This document shows, piece after piece, positions 1-5,846 of a stretch of DNA of 16,508 bases. Each line of letters starts with the position of its first letter. Position 1 is the stretch's first letter. A program made the translations under genes and the position numbers. The notes beneath the pieces are model-generated. The model had not been told where the DNA came from, searched no databases, and saw only the letters and a list, made by a program, of their open reading frames with translations. Source of the DNA: Hyphomicrobium sp. (GTDB lineage: Bacteria > Pseudomonadota > Alphaproteobacteria > Rhizobiales > Hyphomicrobiaceae); assembly GCA_030609245.1 (NCBI GenBank), contig JAUWCP010000027.1, positions 1 through 16,508 of the forward strand. The letters are read 5' to 3'.

Positions 1-90
1 GAGATCGAGTGGGAGGGACTATTGCAGAAATATCACCAGCGCCAGGCAGCGGGAGGCAAAGCTGCGCAGGCTGACAAGGTGGCCTCCTAG
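1..90 (+). CDS. 3' end of an unidentified CDS
   Basis: Frame 1 is open from the window edge and stops at TAG (88-90), giving the last 29 residues of a protein. The tail begins EIEWEGLLQKYHQRQ and ends in an Ala/Gly/Lys-rich stretch, the sort of low-complexity C-terminus often seen in alphaproteobacterial proteins. I do not recognise the family. Frame 2 is also open here and runs on into the repeat, so the frame assignment is an inference. Frame 1 is preferred because its stop falls exactly where the repeat copy begins. Confidence 0.4.
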   Translation, partial: EIEWEGLLQKYHQRQAAGGKAAQADKVAS

Positions 91-239
91 AGCAAGATCG
101 TTCTTGATGGAATCACTCAGCCTTCGCCCGGTACGTCTCCAACAGATAAGTGAATCTTGCTCTAAATCAAAAGTGTAGAGACTGATTCACGTTTCACTTG
201 GACGCACCAAGCGTTTCCAAGTGAAACGATCAGGCTCTA
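88..239. repeat. Palindromic dispersed repeat, copy 1 (two modules)
   Basis: First of three copies of a MITE-like repeat. Module A (88-164) is bounded by TAGAGCAAGAT and its reverse complement ATCTTGCTCTA. Module B (176-239) is bounded by TAGAGACTGAT and ATCAGGCTCTA. It contains a perfect 13-bp stem, CGTTTCACTTGGA (190-202) against TCCAAGTGAAACG (216-228), around a 13-nt loop. The outer ends of the whole unit are also imperfect inverted repeats: TAGAGCAAGATCGTT against TAGAGCCTGATCGTT, two mismatches. No ORF or transposase lies inside, so if mobile it would need to be moved in trans. Confidence 0.85.
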
Positions 240-402
240 GAGCAAGATCGTTCTTGATGGAACCACTCACCAAGCCCAGAAGGCCCCCGGCAGATAAGTG
301 AATCTTGCTCTAGGGTCTAGACCCTAAATCAAAAGGGTAGAGACGTGATTCACGTTTCACTTGGACGCACCAAGCGTTTCCAAGTGAAACGATCAGGCTC
401 TA
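238..402. repeat. Palindromic dispersed repeat, copy 2, with a palindromic insertion
   Basis: Directly abuts copy 1, sharing about 2 bp (TA) at the junction, in the same orientation. It keeps module A (238-312) and module B with the same 13-bp stem (353-365 against 379-391). The spacer between the modules carries about 14 extra bases, creating a perfect 16-bp palindrome TAGGGTCTAGACCCTA at 311-326. The middle of module A differs from copy 1 while both ends are conserved. It ends 21 bp before the nhaA stop codon, so its hairpin may also affect the 3' end of the nhaA transcript (inference). Confidence 0.85.
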
Positions 403-423
403 ATCAGCCTTCCACCCGCGCCG

Positions 424-1632
424 TCACGTTGCGACGGCCTTTTCGCGCACAATAGGCGTAGCGGCCCATTTCAGCACCATATAGCCGACGATCGCTGAGG
501 CAATCGAGCCGAGCAGAACGCCTATGCGGATGTCCGCAGCGCGCTCTACATCCACGAAGGCGAGCATGCCGATAAACAAGCTCATCGTGAAGTCAATGCC
601 GCCAAGCCACGCCACGCCGACTATTTGCGTCCAGTTCGCCCCCTGCGGTTTGCCCGCGAGTCCAGAGCGAATCGCGGCATAGGAGAAGCTGAAAATGCCG
701 ATCGGCTTGCCGAGGAAGAGCCCAAGCGCGATTCCCATGGGAATAGGCCCGAACACCTTGTCGATCGACATGCCGGCGAGCGATACACCGGCGTTGGCGA
801 ACGCAAAAATAGGCAGCACGCCGTAGTTCACCCACGGGTGAAGGTTCTCCTCAAGCTTGACGAGAAGGCTGCGTTGGTCGCCCGGAGCTGGCACGAGCGG
901 GATCGCCAGCGCCGTTACGACGCCGGCTAACGTGGCGTGAACGCCCGACTTCAGCACGCATATCCAGATGAAAAGCCCGACGAGCGCATAGGGCGCAACG
1001 CGCGTCACGCCGCGCAAATTGAGCATAACGAGTACCGCGATGCCGACTGCGGCCAAGCCCAGCGCGGCCGCGGAGAGGTCTGCGGTATAGAAAAACGCGA
1101 TGATGATGATGGCCCCGAGGTCGTCGATGATTGCCAACGCCAGCAGGAAGACTTTCAGCGCTGGCGGCACGCGCGATCCGAGGAGGGCTAGGACGCCGAC
1201 CGCAAACGCGATGTCAGTCGCGGCGGGGATAGCCCAGCCGTTCAGCGCGATGTCGTCGGTCCAGTTGATGAAAACGTAGATGAGGGCCGGTACGAGCATG
1301 CCGCCGACGGCCGCGATGAAGGGGAGCGCCGCCTGCTTTGCCTTTGATAGCTCGCCCACCACAAGTTCGCGTTTGATCTCAAGACCGACGAGAAAGAAAA
1401 ACAAGGCCATCAAGCCGTCGTTGATCCACAGCAGCAGCGGTTTATCGATCATCAGTGCGCCGACGCCCACCGTGACCGGCGTGTGCAGCAGCGAGTCATA
1501 AAGCCAGCTTAACGGCGAGTTTTGGAGCAGGAGCGCGAGAATCGCAGCAGACAGCAATATTATAGGGGCGAAGGCTTCGTGTTTGACGAACGCCAGCGCG
1601 CCCTCGAATTTGCGGTACTGTTTCTTTTCCAT
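424..1632 (-). CDS. nhaA: Na+/H+ antiporter NhaA
   Basis: 402-residue inner-membrane antiporter that exports Na+ (or Li+) in exchange for protons and so sets cytoplasmic pH and sodium tolerance. Length is close to E. coli NhaA (388). The diagnostic residues are present: Asp140 in TDIAFA (E. coli Asp133), the paired Asp170-Asp171 in AIIDDLGAI (Asp163/Asp164, the ion-binding and pH-sensing pair) and Lys309 in LGKPIGI (Lys300). About a dozen hydrophobic segments span the protein. The ATG at 1632 is preceded by GAGGG about 5 nt upstream, a good ribosome binding site. It lies downstream of pdxY on the same strand with a 133-bp gap, so co-transcription is possible but not shown. A repeat hairpin lies 21 bp beyond the stop codon. 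Confidence 0.97.
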   Translation of the reverse strand: MEKKQYRKFEGALAFVKHEAFAPIILLSAAILALLLQNSPLSWLYDSLLHTPVTVGVGALMIDKPLLLWINDGLMALFFFLVGLEIKRELVVGELSKAKQAALPFIAAVGGMLVPALIYVFINWTDDIALNGWAIPAATDIAFAVGVLALLGSRVPPALKVFLLALAIIDDLGAIIIIAFFYTADLSAAALGLAAVGIAVLVMLNLRGVTRVAPYALVGLFIWICVLKSGVHATLAGVVTALAIPLVPAPGDQRSLLVKLEENLHPWVNYGVLPIFAFANAGVSLAGMSIDKVFGPIPMGIALGLFLGKPIGIFSFSYAAIRSGLAGKPQGANWTQIVGVAWLGGIDFTMSLFIGMLAFVDVERAADIRIGVLLGSIASAIVGYMVLKWAATPIVREKAVAT

Positions 1633-1765
1633 CAGCGCCCTCAGCTCGCAGTGTTCCGTTTGATGCTCTTGGCTCCCATTCCGGCCGTGTTCAAGTCTAA
1701 ATATTGATCAAAGCGCCGCACAATGCGCGACGCCTCGCAATATCAGTCCACGCCAATAATAGGAA

Positions 1766-2590
1766 TTAGAGTACCTCAATGGCCAATGGGTCGGCTCGGC
1801 TCCATTTAGCAGCCGCCGCGGCTAGCGACAATTCGGCCCCGCGGGGGCTCGCCAGGATCGTCGCTTCCACCTGTGCGACCGTCAGGGCAAGCGCCTCGGC
1901 GCCGGCCAGGCCCTTCAAAGTGTGTCCTAGGAATAAAGCGGACATGAGATCGCCGGTGCCGTGTCCGACCCCCTCACGCCAAGTCACCGTGCAGGCGGTC
2001 GAGCGGTCCTCCTCGATCAGCACGGTTCCGAGCGACGAGCCTGTGACGGCAAGGGACGTTGCAAGCGTCACTGGAACCGGAAGCTTGCGTGCGACGTCGA
2101 CCGCGTGCTCCAGGCTGTCCACGCTTTCCCCCGAAAGCCAAGCAAGCTCGAAGCGATTGGGCACGGCGAGGTCGGCGAGCGGCAAAAGCTCATCGCGCAG
2201 GGCCGCGGCAGCAGACGCATCGATATAGAGCCCCCTGGGGTCGTCGCCGAGCACGGGATCGCAATAGAACAACGCGCTCGGATTGGCGCTGCGCACTCGT
2301 TGTACGGCTGAACTCGCTGTTGCGACGTGGCCGGGGGACGGCAGATAGCCCGTTAAAACGGCATCGATGCCGTCCAGCCACCCGTTTGCCTCCAATGAGT
2401 CGATCATCATGTCGAGGCCGGCGGGAGACACCTGCTCGCCGGAGAAGCGGCCATAACCGGGGTGGTTCGATAGGATCACCGTTGGCAGCGCCGTGACCTC
2501 GTGCCCCAGCCATTGCAACGCCGGAACGATTGCAGCAAGCCCGACAGACCCGTGGGCGACATGGGAAGAAAGTGCGAGGACGCGAGCCAT
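1766..2590 (-). CDS. pdxY: Pyridoxal kinase (PdxY type)
   Basis: 274-residue ribokinase-fold kinase that phosphorylates pyridoxal with ATP in the vitamin B6 salvage pathway, giving PLP in the cytoplasm. Visible motifs: the N-terminal SSHVAHGSVG substrate loop (8-17), GYLPS (81-85), DPVLGD (111-116) with metal/ATP-binding acids, PNRFELAWLSG (144-154) in place of the usual NQFEL version, and the catalytic anion-hole motif GHGTGD (209-214) with Asp214 as general base. Length is close to known PdxY proteins (about 285). The SD-like AGGAG on the minus strand overlaps the edge of repeat copy 3, so that repeat sits in or next to the leader of this gene. PdxK is the alternative name; the HGSVG loop and length favour PdxY. 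Confidence 0.93.
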   Translation of the reverse strand: MARVLALSSHVAHGSVGLAAIVPALQWLGHEVTALPTVILSNHPGYGRFSGEQVSPAGLDMMIDSLEANGWLDGIDAVLTGYLPSPGHVATASSAVQRVRSANPSALFYCDPVLGDDPRGLYIDASAAAALRDELLPLADLAVPNRFELAWLSGESVDSLEHAVDVARKLPVPVTLATSLAVTGSSLGTVLIEEDRSTACTVTWREGVGHGTGDLMSALFLGHTLKGLAGAEALALTVAQVEATILASPRGAELSLAAAAAKWSRADPLAIEVL

Positions 2591-2607
2591 TGGCGTGTTC
2601 GCTCTCC

Positions 2608-2757
2608 TAGAGCAAGATCGTTCTTGATGGGATTGCTGGCCCGGCCCGGGAGGCCTCTTACAAGAACGTGAATCTTACTCCAAATCAGAAGTGTAGAGAC
2701 TGATTCACGTTTCACTTGGAACGCTTGAGCGCGTCCAAGTGAAACGATCAGGCTGTA
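2608..2757. repeat. Palindromic dispersed repeat, copy 3 (diverged)
   Basis: Third copy, about 2.2 kb from the tandem pair and in the same orientation, between the divergent pdxY and malyl-CoA lyase genes. The left end (TAGAGCAAGATCGTTCTTGA) is identical to copies 1 and 2. The inner end of module A has decayed (ATCTTACTCC). Module B keeps the 13-bp stem exactly (2708-2720 against 2734-2746) and its 13-nt loop length. The loop sequence has changed while an inner CGC/GCG pairing is retained, which suggests selection on the fold or concerted evolution rather than simple identity by recent copying. Confidence 0.85.
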
Positions 2758-2861
2758 ACGCCACTGTGCCCAAGCTGGGCGTTTCCGCCAAGAGCCTGTG
2801 GAATACTCATTGAGGCTTGGCCTTGACGCTGGCTCGCGCTATTGTGCGACGCACAACTTGT

Positions 2862-2867
2862 GGAGAG
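2862..2867 (+). promoter_or_regulatory. Ribosome binding site that fixes the malyl-CoA lyase start
   Basis: GGAGAG lies 7 nt before ATG 2875. The in-frame TTG at 2842 has no comparable site upstream, so the downstream ATG is chosen. Homology agrees: RPRRSVLYMPGAN, the usual N-terminus of this family, begins just after this ATG. Confidence 0.7.
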
Positions 2868-2874
2868 AGCGCTC

Positions 2875-3768
2875 ATGCAAGTTCGTCCACGTCGCAGCGT
2901 GCTCTACATGCCAGGCGCCAACAAGCGCGCGCTTGAGAAGGGTAAGACCCTTCCCGCGGACTCTCTTATCCTGGATCTGGAAGACTCCGTCGCGCCGGAG
3001 GCGAAAGCCCAAGCACGCGATAGCGTATGCGTCGCTGTGAAAGCCGGTGGCTATGGACACCGTGAACTCGTCATACGCGTCAATGCGATCGAAACCCCTT
3101 GGGGCATGGACGATCTGCGCGCCGCGGTCGCCGCTGCCCCGGATGCGATCTTGGTACCGAAGGTGTCGCAACCGGGCGATATCGTCACGGCGGCGAAAGT
3201 CTTGGGCTCGGTTCACGCGCCGGGCAAGACGCGTCTATGGGCGATGATGGAAACGCCCAAGTCGATGCTCAACGCGCGCGAGATCGCAGCCCTTGGCGCT
3301 GAACCGGAACATCGCCTTGCGTGCCTCGTCATGGGCACCAACGACCTTTTGAAGGAATCGCGCGCTCGCGCTTTGCACAACCGCATCGCCGTCGTGCCGT
3401 GGCTCGCCATGACTCTCGTGGCCGCTCGCGCTTTCGGCCTCGACATTCTCGACGGCGTCTACAACGATTTTCGTGATGACAAGGGCTTCCGCGAAGAATG
3501 TGAGCATGGCCGCACGCTCGGCATGGACGGCAAAACGCTTATCCATCCCTCTCAAGTCACACCCTGCAACGAGATATTTTCGCCCACAGGCGAGGAGGTC
3601 ACTTGGTCGCGCGCGATCATCGCCGCTTTCGACAAGCCCGAGAACGACCACAAGGGCGTCATTACTGTCGACGGCAAGATGGTGGAGCGTCTACACCTCA
3701 CTATGGCCGAGCGTACCGTCGCCATTGCCGACGCCATTGACACGATGCAAAGCGCCGAGGCGGCCTAG
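2875..3768 (+). CDS. CitE/Mcl2-like malyl-CoA lyase or (3S)-malyl-CoA thioesterase
   Basis: 297-residue HpcH/HpaI-CitE superfamily TIM barrel. Family members cleave or hydrolyse malyl-CoA-type esters, giving acetyl-CoA plus glyoxylate, or malate plus CoA. Seen: RRSVLYMPGAN (6-16), DLEDSVAPEAK (34-44), MMETPKSMLNA (124-134) whose Glu126 is a likely Mg ligand, MGTNDLLKE (153-161) with Asp156 as the second acid, GKTLIHPSQ (219-227), and a C-terminal VDGKMVERLHLTMAER (265-280). The RRSVLYMPGAN start is closer to Rhodobacter Mcl2, the malyl-CoA thioesterase, than to Mcl1, whose N-terminus differs; this subfamily call is from memory. The next gene, mesaconyl-CoA hydratase, follows after 108 bp and shares the same substrate pool. 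Exact activity cannot be decided from sequence alone. Confidence 0.88.
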   Translation: MQVRPRRSVLYMPGANKRALEKGKTLPADSLILDLEDSVAPEAKAQARDSVCVAVKAGGYGHRELVIRVNAIETPWGMDDLRAAVAAAPDAILVPKVSQPGDIVTAAKVLGSVHAPGKTRLWAMMETPKSMLNAREIAALGAEPEHRLACLVMGTNDLLKESRARALHNRIAVVPWLAMTLVAARAFGLDILDGVYNDFRDDKGFREECEHGRTLGMDGKTLIHPSQVTPCNEIFSPTGEEVTWSRAIIAAFDKPENDHKGVITVDGKMVERLHLTMAERTVAIADAIDTMQSAEAA

Positions 3769-3876
3769 TTCTGAGCGTTATTCCAGCCGCTGTAGCAAAA
3801 AGGTGGTCGACAGAGGCATCCTTTTCGGACTAATCGGCACCGGGCCGTCAGCATCCGAAGAGGCACACCCCGTCCA

Positions 3877-4935
3877 ATGACATCGACCAAGACCAATCCC
3901 GGCAACTTTTTCGAAGATTTCCGCTTCGGGCAGGAGATCAAGCACGCCACGCCGCGCACTGTCACCGTTGGCGATGTCGCACTTTATACGAGCCTTTATG
4001 GCACGCGTTTCGCCGTCCAGTCATCGGACGCATTTGCCAAGGCCATCGGCTATCCGCGCTCACCGCTTGACGATCTTCTTACCTTCCATGTGGTCTTCGG
4101 CAAGACGACGCCCGATATCTCGCTCAACGCCATCGCCAATCTCGGCTACGCCAACTGCCGCTTTCTCAAACCGGTTTATCCCGGTGATACGCTAAGCTCG
4201 GTCTCCGAAGTCATCGGCGTGAAGGAAAACTCCAATCGCGAAACAGGCACGGTTTACGTCCGCTCGACCGGCCGCAACCAGAACAATGAAGTGGTGCTGG
4301 AATACACCCGCTGGGTCATGGTGAGAAAACGCGATAAAGCCTCGCCCGCGCCCGAGGCAATCGTGCCCGAGCTGGCAAAACAAGTGGACCCTGCCGAAAT
4401 CGGCAGCGCTGTGCCCCGCCTCGATATTGCCGAATACAATTTCGATCTCGCCGGCTCATCTTATCGTTGGGGTGATTACGAGCCCGGCGAGCGCATCGAC
4501 CACGTCGACGGCATGACGCTCGAAGAAGCCGAGCATCAAATCGCAACCCGGCTCTACCAGAACACCGCCAAGGTCCACTTCAACCAGCACACCGAGGCCA
4601 AGGGGCGCTTCGGTAAGCGCATCGTCTATGGTGGCGTCATCATCTCGCTTGCCCGCACATTGTCTTTCAACGGACTTGCTAACGCGTTCCACCTGGCTGC
4701 GATCAACGGCGGCCGGCACGTGTCGCCGTGCTTTGCCGGGGACACAGTCTATGCTTGGTCGGAGGTGTTGGAGAAGGCCGAGCTGCCGGGGCGCAATGAC
4801 GTTGGTGCCCTGCGTACCCGCCTCGTCGCAGTGAAGGACCGCAATTGCGCCAACTTCCCGTTGAAGCGAGAGGACGGACAGTACGAAGAGGGTGTGCTCC
4901 TCGACCTCGACGTTTGGGTGCTGCTACCACGATGA
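3877..4935 (+). CDS. mch: Mesaconyl-CoA hydratase (beta-methylmalyl-CoA dehydratase), MaoC-like
   Basis: 352-residue double hot-dog protein of the MaoC dehydratase family. Known members (Rhodobacter Mch, Methylobacterium MeaC) interconvert mesaconyl-CoA and beta-methylmalyl-CoA in the ethylmalonyl-CoA pathway, which regenerates glyoxylate. Seen: N-terminal NPGNFFEDFRFGQ (7-19), the ATPRTVTVGDVALYTSLYG segment (24-42), SSDAFAKAIG (49-58), PLDDLLTFHVVFGKT (63-77), the GYANCRFLKPVYPGDT substrate region (89-104), and a second hot-dog half from about residue 185 with NQHTEA and RIVYGGVIISLARTLS. Length matches family members (about 340-355). The GAAGAGG about 13 nt upstream is a weak ribosome binding site. 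Some Rhizobiales carry this pair next to sdh without a full ethylmalonyl-CoA pathway, so the physiological role remains an inference. Confidence 0.92.
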   Translation: MTSTKTNPGNFFEDFRFGQEIKHATPRTVTVGDVALYTSLYGTRFAVQSSDAFAKAIGYPRSPLDDLLTFHVVFGKTTPDISLNAIANLGYANCRFLKPVYPGDTLSSVSEVIGVKENSNRETGTVYVRSTGRNQNNEVVLEYTRWVMVRKRDKASPAPEAIVPELAKQVDPAEIGSAVPRLDIAEYNFDLAGSSYRWGDYEPGERIDHVDGMTLEEAEHQIATRLYQNTAKVHFNQHTEAKGRFGKRIVYGGVIISLARTLSFNGLANAFHLAAINGGRHVSPCFAGDTVYAWSEVLEKAELPGRNDVGALRTRLVAVKDRNCANFPLKREDGQYEEGVLLDLDVWVLLPR

Positions 4936-5041
4936 TTGCGACGGGCGTCTGTAAGCGCGCTGCCCTGAGGCGTTTGGCGAATTGCCGCCCGTGCCTCACC
5001 ACGCTACAACGCGATGCGGATTGAACAAAGAGGCAATACCG

Positions 5042-5464
5042 ATGGCAGAAGGGCGTTCCGAGCAGCACCCGCAACAGCGGCCGCTGTCGCCGCACCTGCA
5101 AATCTATCGCCTGCACATCAACATGGTGATGTCGATCCTGCATCGCATAACCGGCGTGGGGCTTTACTTCGGCTCGCTCCTGCTCGCGTGGTGGTTGTTC
5201 GCGGCTGCTGCGGGCCCGGACTATTTCGCGTTCGTCAACGGCCTCTTCGCCACCTGGCTCGGCGTGATCGTTCTTATTGGCTGCACTTGGGCGCTGATCC
5301 ACCACATGATCGGCGGCATCCGGCACTTCGTTTGGGACAGCGGTTCAGGCCTGGACATACCGACCGTCGATTTCCTGTCGTGGGGCACGATTATCCTGTC
5401 GGTGATGCTGACGGCGGGCCTTTGGCTCTATGTAGCCTTCGAGCGGGGGTGGTTCTCGCTATGA
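5042..5464 (+). CDS. sdhC: Succinate dehydrogenase cytochrome b556 subunit
   Basis: 140-residue membrane anchor of complex II, helping carry electrons to ubiquinone. The family signature RPLSPHLQIYRLHINMVMS (13-31) is followed by Ser31 and Arg35, matching the E. coli quinone-site residues Ser27 and Arg31. His88 in HMIGGIRH aligns with the haem ligand His84. Three membrane helices are evident (about 36-56, 68-90 and 113-133). The ATG at 5042 is chosen because AAAGAGG lies about 9 nt upstream; an ATG at 4982 would add 20 unconserved residues. The stop overlaps the start of sdhD in ATGA, so the two are translationally coupled. The 106-bp gap from mch contains no obvious strong promoter. Confidence 0.96.
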   Translation: MAEGRSEQHPQQRPLSPHLQIYRLHINMVMSILHRITGVGLYFGSLLLAWWLFAAAAGPDYFAFVNGLFATWLGVIVLIGCTWALIHHMIGGIRHFVWDSGSGLDIPTVDFLSWGTIILSVMLTAGLWLYVAFERGWFSL

Positions 5465-5841
5465 CGATGATTACCCCACTCAAACGCGCGCGTGGCCTGG
5501 GCTCGGCCAGGGAAGGCGTCGGCCTTTTCTTAAAGCAGCGCCTTACAGCCGTTGCCAACTTGATCCTTGCGCCGTTTCTCATCTGGCTGATCGCCAGTCT
5601 CGCCGGCGCGGACTTGGCAAGCGTCAAAGCGACGCTTTCGCATCCGCTCGTCGCAACCGCGCTCATCGTTCTGGTGTTGTCGGTTGCCGTACATATGCGC
5701 ATCGGTATGCAAGTCATCATTGAGGATTATGTGCACGGCGAGGGCGTAAAGATGCTTCTGCTGCTGGCAAACACCTTGTTTGCATTCGCTGTGGCGGCGA
5801 TTGCGATTTTTGCGGTGCTGAAATTGAGCTTCGGGGCGTAG
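5461..5841 (+). CDS. sdhD: Succinate dehydrogenase membrane anchor subunit
   Basis: 126-residue second membrane anchor of complex II, with three hydrophobic helices (about 29-49, 63-85 and 97-120). HMRIGMQVIIEDYVHGEG (78-95) is the diagnostic region: His78 matches the second haem-side histidine, and Asp89-Tyr90 align with E. coli Asp82-Tyr83, where the Tyr hydrogen-bonds ubiquinone. The start at 5461 is set by the ATGA overlap with the sdhC stop. The same frame stays open far upstream through sdhC, but that part shows none of the family sequence. Only 5 nt separate the stop from sdhA. Confidence 0.95.
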   Translation: MTMITPLKRARGLGSAREGVGLFLKQRLTAVANLILAPFLIWLIASLAGADLASVKATLSHPLVATALIVLVLSVAVHMRIGMQVIIEDYVHGEGVKMLLLLANTLFAFAVAAIAIFAVLKLSFGA

Positions 5842-5846
5842 GTGGG

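Noticed and set aside
88..402. Tandem repeats as a CRISPR array
   Set aside because: Units are about 150-165 bp, palindromic throughout, only two in tandem, and there are no regular short repeats with unique spacers or cas genes.
1704..1711. TTGATCAA palindrome upstream of nhaA
   Set aside because: Only 8 bp; no second site or known regulator motif supports it.
2758..2782. Hairpin GCCCA-AGC-TGGGC (2768-2780) after repeat copy 3
   Set aside because: Only 5 bp with no T-tract and no clear role; could be chance in G+C-rich DNA.
2842..2874. TTG start extending the malyl-CoA lyase by 11 residues
   Set aside because: No ribosome binding site before it, while ATG 2875 has GGAGAG at the right distance and matches the family N-terminus.
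4703..5326. 207-codon minus-strand frame over mch and sdhC
   Set aside because: Overlaps two well-supported genes on the other strand and has no motif.
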